Of a stretch of DNA of 6,006 nucleotides, positions 1 through 5,713 are shown one piece after another. Source of the stretch: Spirochaetaceae bacterium (GTDB lineage: Bacteria > Spirochaetota > Spirochaetia > Treponematales > Breznakiellaceae). The DNA lies in contig JAITHF010000163.1 of the NCBI GenBank assembly GCA_031280115.1, forward strand, positions 1 through 6,006, written 5' to 3'. The translations under genes and the position numbers were made by a program. Below the pieces are notes generated by a model. It was given only the letters and a program-made list of their open reading frames with translations, ran no database searches and had not been told where the DNA came from. Numbering within the stretch: position 1 is the stretch's first letter; every line of letters begins with the position of its first letter.

Positions 1-145
1 GCATGAAGCCTTTATGGGGGGTTTGGGGGCAGCCTCCGGCTGTTTCAGCAGCCGTCGTTTGCACTATGAGCCGCAAACCATGAAGCGCCGGTAAAAAAAG
101 CCCCCAAATTGCATTATAAGAGCGCAAGCGCAGCGCAGCGCTCGT
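1..145 (+). repeat. Dispersed non-coding repeat, copy A (cut by window start)
   Basis: This stretch shares two long blocks with copy C near the right end, in the same orientation. GGGGGTTTGGGGGCAGCCT at 17-35 recurs exactly at 5822-5840. The block at 79-110 (CATGAAGCGCCGGT, an A-run, then GCCCCCAAATT) recurs at 5884-5914 with one A fewer. TTTGGGGGC and GCCCCCAAA can pair, so the unit can fold into a long hairpin with a variable interior. A small nested hairpin (CAGCC/GGCTG) follows the first arm. A GC-rich tail with GAGCGC (120-125) and GCGCTC (138-143) ends the copy. The GAAGCCTTTA at 5-14 also matches the reverse complement of copy B, so this copy probably extends beyond the window. No coding sequence is seen in it. 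Confidence 0.8.
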
Positions 146-172
146 AACCGAACAGAGAGGGGCCTTCACGGC

Positions 173-256
173 GCGGAGATGTATCCGCGCAACGCGGAGA
201 GGTATCCGCGCAACGCGGAGATGTATCCGCACGGCGCGGGGAGGTATCCGTGGGGC
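173..256. repeat. Four tandem 21-bp repeats
   Basis: Four consecutive 21-bp units start at 173, 194, 215 and 236, with a decaying fifth start at 257. Each begins with GCGGAGATGTATCCGC or a near variant (GAGGTATCC in units 2 and 4) followed by five more bases. Units 1 and 2 differ at one base. Within each of units 1-3, GCGGA and TCCGC are complementary arms around a six-base loop, so each can form a small hairpin. The period equals about two turns of DNA, which would place repeated protein sites on one face. No gene spans the array. The function is unknown. Confidence 0.85.
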
Positions 257-389
257 GCGGGGGCGCACCTCTAACGCGGAAAGGCCGCCCCCTGCGGCAC
301 CGTATGTACCCGCTGACCTATCGGGAAAAAGACCTGAAAAAAGAGGGGGAAAACAGGTTAAAGAAGGGTCGGATTCAGGCGGAAGGGGC
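257..389. other. Intergenic stretch with no recognisable gene
   Basis: Between the tandem repeats and the promoter at 390 I see no plausible coding frame, tRNA or known RNA motif. The stretch is purine-rich on the + strand after about 323. It contains a weak ACCTG/CAGGT inverted pair (332-336 and 354-358) that I do not consider convincing. It may hold sequences upstream of the promoter. Confidence 0.5.
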
Positions 390-416
390 TTGACAAACTC
401 ATATATACTATATAAT
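390..416 (+). promoter_or_regulatory. Sigma70-type promoter P1, far upstream of purE
   Basis: A perfect TTGACA at 390-395 and a perfect TATAAT at 411-416 are separated by 15 bp, shorter than the preferred 17. The region between and after them is very AT-rich in an otherwise GC-rich window. A start near 423 would give about 335 untranslated bases before purE. The transcript would run through the inverted repeat at 426-458 and repeat copy B. No open frame of convincing quality lies directly downstream, so it either makes a long purE leader or a separate small RNA. Confidence 0.6.
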
Positions 417-425
417 TTCGTTTGT

Positions 426-458
426 CGTTTTCGGCCACACTGCGCCCTAACGAAAACG
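426..458 (+). promoter_or_regulatory. Perfect 8-bp inverted repeat just after P1
   Basis: CGTTTTCG at 426-433 and CGAAAACG at 451-458 are exact reverse complements separated by 17 bases. They begin only a few bases after the expected P1 start. They could form a hairpin at the very 5' end of the transcript, or be two half-sites for a regulator overlapping the promoter exit. No U-run follows the second arm, so it is not an intrinsic terminator. Nothing in the sequence identifies the regulator. Confidence 0.45.
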
Positions 459-570
459 CGATAATGTTACGTTTCATCATAATATCATAACAATACCACC
501 CCTCTCACAGTTTTTCAACCGCCCTGCGTTTTTTTACGCGCTGCGCTTCGCTTGCGCTTTTTAAAGAGAA

Positions 571-594
571 TTTGGGGGAACCAGTTCCCCCAAA
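571..594. repeat. Perfect palindrome inside repeat copy B
   Basis: TTTGGGGGAAC at 571-581 and GTTCCCCCAAA at 584-594 are exact reverse complements with only CA between them. This gives a stem of about ten base pairs closed by a CCAG loop. The arms correspond to the two outer arms that sit roughly 60-70 bases apart in copies A and C, so copy B looks like the minimal form of the element. No U-run follows on the + strand, so it is not a standard terminator. Confidence 0.8.
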
Positions 595-706
595 CCCCCA
601 ACTAAAGGCTTCCTGCTTTGCGCCCTTCCGCCTGCGAATTCCGCTGAGGCGCCGCTTCTGGGTTGTGACTAAAATAGCGAACCCTCCCGCAACAAGAAGC
701 ACGTGA

Positions 707-723
707 AACCCCCTGCGGGGGTT
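707..723. repeat. Terminal hairpin of copy B, abutting the purE promoter
   Basis: AACCCCC (707-713) and GGGGGTT (717-723) pair around a TGC loop. The same hairpin recurs at 5699-5713 directly after the last gene. On the + strand it is followed by GTCTTGATTTT, an imperfect T-rich tail, so it might weakly terminate P1 transcripts before purE. The final TT of the hairpin overlaps the likely -35 element of purE. Confidence 0.6.
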
Positions 724-750
724 GTCTTGATTTTGATCTCGTAATATATT
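722..750 (+). promoter_or_regulatory. purE-proximal promoter P2, possibly giving a leaderless mRNA
   Basis: TTGTCT at 722-727 and TATATT at 745-750 are spaced by 17 bp, which predicts a transcript start at about 757-758, on the purE ATG itself. A second reading pairs TTGATT (727-732) with a perfect TATAAT (752-757) at 19 bp, which would start inside the gene. No Shine-Dalgarno sequence is visible between 735 and 757. The sequence there is AT-rich promoter DNA, not a ribosome site. Confidence 0.5.
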
Positions 751-757
751 CTATAAT

Positions 758-1234
758 ATGAAGGTTGCCATTATTATGGGTTCCCTGTCGGATAAGCCGG
801 TCATGGGAAAAGCCGCCGATGCCCTGCGGGAACTGGGAGTGGGCTTCACAGCCCAGGTCATCTCAGCCCACCGTGCGCCTGCACTGCTGCGGGAGGCCGT
901 CTCCGCTCTTGAAAAAGAGGGCGCAGAAGTTATTATCGCCGGCGCCGGCCTTGCGGCGCACCTAGCCGGCGTTATCGCAAGCCTTACCATCCTTCCTGTC
1001 ATCGGCGTCCCCATTGCCGCAGGCTCCCTAGGCGGGCTTGACGCGCTCCTTTCTACGGCGCAGATGCCCAAACCGGTCCCGGTCGCCGCAGTCGGCGTGG
1101 ATAACGGCGCAAACGCCGGGTACCTCGCCTGCCGTATGCTGGCAGTAAAGTACCCTGAACTACAGGAGAGGCTCTCCCGCTTTTACAGCCGGCTCCAAGA
1201 AGATTCAAAGAGCGCAAAGGACGTGGTGTTATGA
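758..1234 (+). CDS. purE: PurE, class I-like N5-carboxyaminoimidazole ribonucleotide mutase
   Basis: This 158-residue cytosolic enzyme acts in de novo purine synthesis. Class I members convert N5-CAIR to CAIR; class II members carboxylate AIR directly. Visible motifs are GSLSD (8-12), ISAHRAP (35-41) with the expected catalytic His38, [11 protein letters not shown] (61-71) with His68, and GVPI...[11 protein letters not shown] (83-104). The AAHL block resembles class I. It departs from the usual class I text at two places: Leu65 where a second Gly is normal, and Ala70 where Pro is normal. The ATG at 758 is chosen because the next in-frame ATG (776) would remove the first beta strand. There is no Shine-Dalgarno site ahead of it. 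The stop overlaps the purC start by 4 nt (ATGA). No purK is seen in the window. Family assignment is firm; the class call is inference. Confidence 0.93.
   Translation: MKVAIIMGSLSDKPVMGKAADALRELGVGFTAQVISAHRAPALLREAVSALEKEGAEVIIAGAGLAAHLAGVIASLTILPVIGVPIAAGSLGGLDALLSTAQMPKPVPVAAVGVDNGANAGYLACRMLAVKYPELQERLSRFYSRLQEDSKSAKDVVL
1216..1221 (+). promoter_or_regulatory. Ribosome binding site of purC
   Basis: AAAGGA lies nine bases before the ATG at 1231, inside the last codons of purE. It supports the ATGA-overlapping start and translational coupling with purE. Confidence 0.55.
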
Positions 1235-1950
1235 CAAAAGGCGCCCTCCTCTATGAAGGCAAGGCGAAACAGCTGTACGCCGCAGAACAGGACGACAAGG
1301 TCATCATCCATTATAAAGACGACGCCACCGCGTTTAACGGCGCGAAAAAAGGCGTGATAGAAGACAAGGGCATCCTTAATAACCGGATAGCCTCCCGCCT
1401 GTTTGAACTCCTTGAACAGTCCGGCGTGCCGACCCATTTCATCTGCCGCCTTTCTGACCGGGATATGCTGTGCAAAAAGGCCCGGATTATCCCGCTTGAA
1501 GTAATCGTCCGCAATGCCGCCGCAGGGTCCATGGCAAAGCGCCTGGGCCTTGCGGAAGGGGCGGCGCTTAAAACCACCGTGTTCGAACTTTCGTATAAAG
1601 ACGACGATCTGGGGGACCCGCTCATTAACGACTATCACGCGGTGGCTATCGGCGCTTCCAGCTTTGAAGAGATAAAAGCCCTCTTTGCCAGAGCCGCTGA
1701 AATCAACCGCATCCTGTCGGGTTTCTTTTTTCACCGGGGCATTAAACTCATTGACTTTAAGCTGGAGTTCGGCAGGACCCCAAGCGGGGCCTTGGTGCTT
1801 GCTGACGAGATCTCGCCGGATACCTGCCGCTTCTGGGACGCGGCAACCAACGAAAAACTGGACAAGGACCGGTTCAGCCGGGATCTGGGAAACGTGAAAG
1901 GCGCATACGAAACCATCCTCGGCAAGGTAGCGGGCAATGGCGGGGGCTGA
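1231..1950 (+). CDS. purC: PurC, phosphoribosylaminoimidazole-succinocarboxamide synthase
   Basis: SAICAR synthetase joins CAIR, the PurE product, to aspartate using ATP in the cytosol. At 239 residues it is the usual bacterial single-domain length. Both family signatures are intact: [14 protein letters not shown] at 87-100 and LIDFKLEFG at 173-181. Also visible are YEGKAK (8-13) in the ATP-binding N-terminal part, DDATAFNG (30-37), the acidic loop [13 protein letters not shown] (122-134) and [12 protein letters not shown] (192-203). The last few residues (VAGNGGG) are read from DNA shared with the purF start and are probably a flexible tail. It overlaps purE by 4 nt and purF by 14 nt. PurE and PurC act in consecutive steps, which explains their pairing. 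Nothing is missing or broken. Confidence 0.97.
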   Translation: MTKGALLYEGKAKQLYAAEQDDKVIIHYKDDATAFNGAKKGVIEDKGILNNRIASRLFELLEQSGVPTHFICRLSDRDMLCKKARIIPLEVIVRNAAAGSMAKRLGLAEGAALKTTVFELSYKDDDLGDPLINDYHAVAIGASSFEEIKALFARAAEINRILSGFFFHRGIKLIDFKLEFGRTPSGALVLADEISPDTCRFWDAATNEKLDKDRFSRDLGNVKGAYETILGKVAGNGGG

Positions 1951-3352
1951 GGGGACGCGGGACGCGGCTGAAGGCGGCGGGCTCCGTGAAGCCTGCGGGG
2001 TCTTCGGCGTGTTCTCTAACGCCCAAGAGGCCGACGCGGCGCCTCTGGTGTATTACGGGCTCATCTCCCTCCAGCACCGGGGGCAGGAGAGCGCGGGCAT
2101 CGCGGCAGTGAAAGACAGGGTTCTTACATGCCGCAAGGGGCTTGGGCTTGTAGGAGAGGTGTTTAATCAGGATCTCCTTGGCCTTCTGCGGGGCCCCGCC
2201 GCGATAGGCCATGTGCGCTACTCCACCTGCGGGGCTAACGTTATCGAGAACGCCCAGCCCTTTGTGAGCCGCTTCAAGCTCGGTTCTATCGCTATCGCCC
2301 ACAACGGCACCCTTACCAATGCGGACGTGGTGCGGGAGCTCCTTGAGGACGCGGGTATCGGCTTTACCTCCTCCTGCGACAGCGAAGTTATCATCAACCT
2401 TATCGCGAAGAACTACCGCAAAGGGCTTGAACGGGCGCTCACTGATACGATTAAGTTTATACAGGGCTCATACGCGCTGGTAGTGCTTACTGATGACGCC
2501 CTGGTCGGCGCCAGGGACCCTAAGGGGATCCGCCCCCTGTGTCTGGGGAAGCGGGATGAGAGCTGGATTTTGGCCAGCGAGTCCTGCGCCATTGACGCGG
2601 TGGGCGGCGCGTTTGTGCGGGATGTGGAGCCCGGGGAACTCGTTATCATCACCAAAGGGCAGGTGCTCTCGTTCTGTTTCAGCGAGAAAACCCGGCGGGG
2701 GGTCTGCGCGTTTGAGTACGTGTACTTTGCCCGCCCGGACAGCGTGATTGACGGGCTTGACGTGTACGGCTCAAGGGTGCGGGCCGGGCGTATTCTGGGG
2801 CGGGAGTCCGCGGCGGCTGCGGACATGGTGATAGGCGTGCCGGATTCAGGGTGCCCCGCGGCTGTAGGCTACAGCAGGGCCTCCGGCACGCCTTTCGGCC
2901 TGGGGATTGTCAAAAGCAAGTATGTAGGGCGGACCTTTATCGCCCCTAGCCGGGACGAACGGGAAAAAGCGGTGTCAGTGAAACATAACGTTATCCGCAG
3001 CGAGGTTGAGGGGAAGCGGGTGGTGCTTATCGACGACTCGATTGTGCGGGGCACCACGAGCCGCCGGCTTGTTTCCCTGCTCCGGTCAGCGGGGGCGCGG
3101 GAAGTGCATATCCGCGTGTGCTCCCCGCCGGTGCGCTTTCCCTGCTTCTTTGGCATCGACACCCCCCACCGCAAGGACCTTATCAGCAATAAAGCCGGCG
3201 CCGAAGAACTGGGCGCGGAACTGGGCGCGGACAGCCTCTCGTTTCTCTCGGTAGAAGGGCTGCTTGAATCCCTTGACGGCGGCGGCTACTGCCTCGGCTG
3301 TTTTACCGGGGAATACCCTATATCGGTTCCGGGGGAGGCGGGGTGCAGTTGA
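1937..3352 (+). CDS. purF: PurF, glutamine phosphoribosylpyrophosphate amidotransferase
   Basis: This enzyme commits PRPP to purine synthesis by transferring ammonia from glutamine to give phosphoribosylamine. The N-terminal nucleophile glutaminase domain starts at Cys20 (EACGVFGVF), followed by LQHRGQ (45-50), GHVRYST (91-97) and AHNG (121-124). The phosphoribosyltransferase domain carries the PRPP loop [14 protein letters not shown] (362-375). Four cysteines (257, 403, 452, 455) fall where B. subtilis PurF holds its 4Fe-4S cluster, so this is the cleaved, iron-sulfur type. Removal of 19 residues would expose Cys20; the B. subtilis propeptide is 11. The start is constrained: an in-frame TAG sits at 1928-1930 and no other start codon precedes Cys20. 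An AAGG at 1924-1927 is a weak ribosome site. Length (471) is close to the 476 of B. subtilis. Confidence 0.97.
   Translation: MAGAEGTRDAAEGGGLREACGVFGVFSNAQEADAAPLVYYGLISLQHRGQESAGIAAVKDRVLTCRKGLGLVGEVFNQDLLGLLRGPAAIGHVRYSTCGANVIENAQPFVSRFKLGSIAIAHNGTLTNADVVRELLEDAGIGFTSSCDSEVIINLIAKNYRKGLERALTDTIKFIQGSYALVVLTDDALVGARDPKGIRPLCLGKRDESWILASESCAIDAVGGAFVRDVEPGELVIITKGQVLSFCFSEKTRRGVCAFEYVYFARPDSVIDGLDVYGSRVRAGRILGRESAAAADMVIGVPDSGCPAAVGYSRASGTPFGLGIVKSKYVGRTFIAPSRDEREKAVSVKHNVIRSEVEGKRVVLIDDSIVRGTTSRRLVSLLRSAGAREVHIRVCSPPVRFPCFFGIDTPHRKDLISNKAGAEELGAELGADSLSFLSVEGLLESLDGGGYCLGCFTGEYPISVPGEAGCS
3334..3338 (+). promoter_or_regulatory. Ribosome binding site of the capA-like gene
   Basis: GGAGG lies inside the end of purF, 4 nt before GTG 3343 and 10 nt before an in-frame TTG at 3349. 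Either codon could be the start. The choice changes the protein by two residues only, so it does not affect the annotation. Confidence 0.6.
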
Positions 3353-4623
3353 CCCTGGGCAGATACCGGCGGCGCGGCGCGTATACAGGTAACACAGGTA
3401 ACACAACCTCTCAAACCAAACGAAAGACCGCGCTTTTTTCCGCGGCCTTTCTGCTTTTTCTTTGCGCCCCGCCGCTCATGCCGCTTGGGTCTTTCGCGTC
3501 AGGGCTTAAACGGGAAACGCCGCCCCTTAGTATGCCTCTTGAGAGCGCCGGAGGCGGCAGCCGGCAGGAAGCGGGGAGCCTTCCCTCAACGCTTACTATC
3601 GTGGCGGCAGGAGACAACCTTATCCATGACGTGATAATCAGGGAAGCCCAAAAAGAGGAGGGCGTCTATGATTTCACCCTGTTTTACGCGCCGGTAAAGC
3701 CCCTCATCGAAGCCGCGGACATTGCCTTTATCAATCAGGAAACCCTTCTTGCAGGCCGCAGGTTCGGCTATTCCGGCTACCCCCGGTTTAACACGCCTCA
3801 AGAGGCGGGCATTGCCCTGCTTGACATGGGCTTCGACGTGATAAACCACGCGAACAATCATGTCATGGACAAGGGGGAAGAGGCGGTTTTCGCCACAATG
3901 GACTTCTGGGACGACCGGGCGCAGGCGTCGTACCTTGGCATCCGCCGGTCCCAGGAACAGCGGGAGCGGCCCCTTATCATCGAGAAGAACCGCATCACCC
4001 TTGGATTTCTCTCCTATACCTACGGGACCAACGGCCTTCGCACCCCCAAGGACAAACCCTATCTCGTGTCCCTTATTAACACGGAGAAAATGGCTGAAGA
4101 GATCGGCGCCCTTCGCCCGGGCTGCGATTTCCTCGTAGTGTCTATGCACTGGGGAACCGAATACGAAAAGGCGCCCAACCGGGAGCAGGAGAAACTGGCG
4201 CAATTTCTGGCGCGCCATAACGTAGACCTCATCATAGGCCACCACCCCCATGTGCTCCAGCCGGCGGTGTACCTTCCCCGGCCCGACGGGGGGGAAACCC
4301 TGTGCGTGTACTCTCTGGGCAATTTTCTGTCCGCCCAAGATATGAACGCCGCCCTTCTGGGGGGGCTCCTGTACGTGAGGCTTACGAAGGCTCCCGATGG
4401 CGGCGGGGCTGTTGTTATTGAACAGGCGGGCATCCTCCCGCTTGTTACCCATTATGAGGAGGGGTACACGGCCTTCCGTGTCTACCCCCTCTATGATTAT
4501 ACGCCGGAGCTTGCGGCGCGGCATAGGAACAAGGCCCGAAGCGATCTCAGCCTTTCTTCTTTGCGCGCTTTAGCCGGCAAAGCCGCAGGGGCGCTGCTCA
4601 TGGACGCCGATCCTTTTAAGTAA
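3343..4623 (+). CDS. CapA-family (poly-gamma-glutamate capsule-type) exported protein
   Basis: A 426-residue protein with the CapA/PGA_cap fold, a metallophosphoesterase-like domain. Motifs in order: AAGDNLIHD (88-96), FINQETLL (129-136), NHANNHVMDKG (168-178), SMHWGTEYE (267-275), IIGHHPHVLQ (297-306) and YSLGNFLS (323-330). The His, Asp and Asn residues in them suggest metal binding. A basic stretch (23-28) and a hydrophobic run (29-48) form a signal peptide or anchor. Cleavage after SFA (50-52) is possible; Cys41 is a poor lipobox because Leu precedes it. A Gly/Ser-rich linker follows. A 9-bp tandem duplication (3385-3402) encodes TGNTGN. The start is GTG, overlapping purF by 10 nt. In Bacillus, CapA works with CapB and CapC, which are absent here. 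Many genomes carry such proteins without that polymer, so the substrate is unknown. Confidence 0.88.
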   Translation: MQLTLGRYRRRGAYTGNTGNTTSQTKRKTALFSAAFLLFLCAPPLMPLGSFASGLKRETPPLSMPLESAGGGSRQEAGSLPSTLTIVAAGDNLIHDVIIREAQKEEGVYDFTLFYAPVKPLIEAADIAFINQETLLAGRRFGYSGYPRFNTPQEAGIALLDMGFDVINHANNHVMDKGEEAVFATMDFWDDRAQASYLGIRRSQEQRERPLIIEKNRITLGFLSYTYGTNGLRTPKDKPYLVSLINTEKMAEEIGALRPGCDFLVVSMHWGTEYEKAPNREQEKLAQFLARHNVDLIIGHHPHVLQPAVYLPRPDGGETLCVYSLGNFLSAQDMNAALLGGLLYVRLTKAPDGGGAVVIEQAGILPLVTHYEEGYTAFRVYPLYDYTPELAARHRNKARSDLSLSSLRALAGKAAGALLMDADPFK

Positions 4624-4626
4624 CCT

Positions 4627-4631
4627 GGAGG
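4627..4631 (+). promoter_or_regulatory. Ribosome binding site of the FliG-like gene
   Basis: GGAGG, extended by two more G, sits 4 nt before the ATG at 4636, in the 12-nt gap after the capA-like gene. It fixes the start, and the domain alignment begins at residue 4, in agreement. Confidence 0.75.
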
Positions 4632-4635
4632 GGAT

Positions 4636-5700
4636 ATGCAGAACGTATTTATTTTTGAAGACTTAGCCTATGTAAAAGACGAGGTTATCCGCGCCGTCGC
4701 GGAGGGGATGGCTCCTGATGAACTGGCCTGGGCGCTGACTCGGGAAAACGAACATATCCGCAAGCGGTTTTTTAATGATCTGTCATGGGATGATCTTAAC
4801 CTCCTTAAAAAAAAGCTCCATGAGATCGGCGCGCCTGATTCACAGAAGAAAAAAGCGGCGCACAAAAAGATTTTTGCCCTGGTAGGGGGGCTTCCTGAAT
4901 ATAAGAACGTCCGGTTCCAGCAGGGCTTTGACGATCAGGAAGATTTTGAGTGGTTTCTCACGGACGCGCCCCTTCCTGAGGAGGCGGTGTACGGCTTTTC
5001 CCAGACTGATACGCCTTGGCCCCGGTTCTTCGAGACCCATGACGGCGCGCGGATACTGCAAGAGATTACCGCGAAGAACAAGGCCGACGGCTTTGGGATT
5101 GGGCGGCTCCCGAACTCCGCCATACAGCTCGTCAATTTCGCCGTGTGCCCCAAGTGCGGGCGCGCCTTTTCTTTCAAGGAGCTTGCCTATTATTACGCCC
5201 ATCCCCGGCAGGACCCTTCCTGCAAGACGCCGGTGGATCAGATACGGGAGGATACCCGTATGTACTGCTCCGCCTGCAAGCTCTATTTTATCCCGTCCCT
5301 CCTTGTGGTTGGCCGCAAAGTTGAGCGGGAGGTGCAAGGCATGAGCCGGCTTCAAACCTTATATTTTATCGAACAGCACTTTGCCCGGCAGGATGTGCGG
5401 GTTTTATCCAGCAGCGAAGCCAACTTTGTGCGGAAAGATAAGTTCCACACGAAAATCATGCCCAAAGAAACCGCCTCTGTGCAGTTGTTTTTGAGCGGTA
5501 TCGCTGACTGTACCGAAACGCCGGCAGTTTCCAAGGCCCTGGTGAAGGGCATTCTCAACGACGTGTTCTTAAAAGAACTGGAAGAGAAGCCCGCGCTGGC
5601 CTGCAACCTTTTATACTATACGCCGCCGGCGCTGATACCCAATCTCATCGAAGGCGCCAACGTAGCTTTTAACGACCCGGTTTTCGGCATCTGGCAATAA
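4636..5700 (+). CDS. Unnamed protein: FliG C-terminal-like domain fused to a four-Cys zinc-ribbon-like region
   Basis: I do not recognise this 354-residue protein as a whole. Residues 4-88 align without a gap to the C-terminal domain of flagellar rotor protein FliG (E. coli from VxFENL onward), with about a quarter identical by hand count from memory. Landmarks are FIFEDL (5-10, the MFXF hinge region), ELAWAL (29-34), the S50-to-L61 torque helix and IGAPD (64-68). The middle holds two CxxC knuckles, C171/C174 (CPKCG) and C211/C214 (CSACK), with H189 and C196 between, typical of a zinc ribbon. Residues 220-354 are predicted mixed alpha/beta with no motif I know. There is no signal peptide or membrane segment, so it is probably cytosolic. 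FliG N-terminal and middle domains are absent. The stop codon lies at the edge of repeat copy C. The role is unknown; motor-associated or simply a reused fold are both open. Confidence 0.85.
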   Translation: MQNVFIFEDLAYVKDEVIRAVAEGMAPDELAWALTRENEHIRKRFFNDLSWDDLNLLKKKLHEIGAPDSQKKKAAHKKIFALVGGLPEYKNVRFQQGFDDQEDFEWFLTDAPLPEEAVYGFSQTDTPWPRFFETHDGARILQEITAKNKADGFGIGRLPNSAIQLVNFAVCPKCGRAFSFKELAYYYAHPRQDPSCKTPVDQIREDTRMYCSACKLYFIPSLLVVGRKVEREVQGMSRLQTLYFIEQHFARQDVRVLSSSEANFVRKDKFHTKIMPKETASVQLFLSGIADCTETPAVSKALVKGILNDVFLKELEEKPALACNLLYYTPPALIPNLIEGANVAFNDPVFGIWQ

Positions 5701-5713
5701 CCCCCTGCGGGGG
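5699..5713 (+). repeat. Hairpin at the end of the operon
   Basis: CCCCC (5701-5705) and GGGGG (5709-5713) pair around TGC, starting directly after the TAA stop. It could stabilise the 3' end of the operon mRNA or slow polymerase. The sequence after it (ATTCACGTGC) has no T-run, so I do not call it an intrinsic terminator. No better terminator is visible between the stop and 6006. Confidence 0.55.

Larger units (their letters stand above)
540..723 (-). repeat. Dispersed non-coding repeat, copy B (inverted)
   Basis: Read on the minus strand this copy matches copy C. TCCGCTGAGGCGCCGCTTC at 640-658, extended to 673, matches the reverse complement of 5749-5782 at 33 of 34 positions by eye. ACAAGAAGCACGTGAA at 692-707 matches 5715-5730 exactly. 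The GGGGGTTTGGGGG block and the AAATTCTCTT block are also shared. Copy B lacks the interior found in A and C and instead closes into a tight palindrome at 571-594. Its terminal hairpin (707-723) abuts the purE promoter. A small frame on the minus strand (505-702) lies within this repeat and is not a credible gene. Boundaries are approximate and no target duplication was found. Confidence 0.8.

Noticed and set aside
173..256. CRISPR array
   Set aside because: The units are contiguous with no unique spacers, and 21 bp is the whole period, so it is a simple tandem repeat.
505..702. 65-residue open frame on the minus strand
   Set aside because: It lies entirely within repeat copy B, its composition follows the repeat hairpins, it has no known motif, and it does not extend into copies A or C as a conserved protein.
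707..734. Intrinsic terminator before purE
   Set aside because: The GC hairpin is present but the T-rich tail is interrupted (GTCTTGATTTT) and overlaps the proposed purE promoter. I list it as a hairpin only.
420..757. Purine or PRPP riboswitch upstream of purE
   Set aside because: I looked for conserved aptamer core sequences and pairing and found none. The structure present is explained by the dispersed repeat and one short inverted repeat.
1183..1734. 183-residue minus-strand frame opposite purC
   Set aside because: Shadow of a purC gene with both family signatures intact on the + strand.
3460..3475. Lipoprotein signal at Cys41 of the CapA-like protein
   Set aside because: The residue before the Cys is Leu, while lipoboxes normally have Gly, Ala or Ser there, also in most spirochete lipoproteins. 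It is kept as uncertain only.
3586..4524. 312-residue open frame on the minus strand opposite the capA-like gene
   Set aside because: It mirrors the codon bias of the + strand CapA gene, whose family motifs are clear. It has no recognisable domain.
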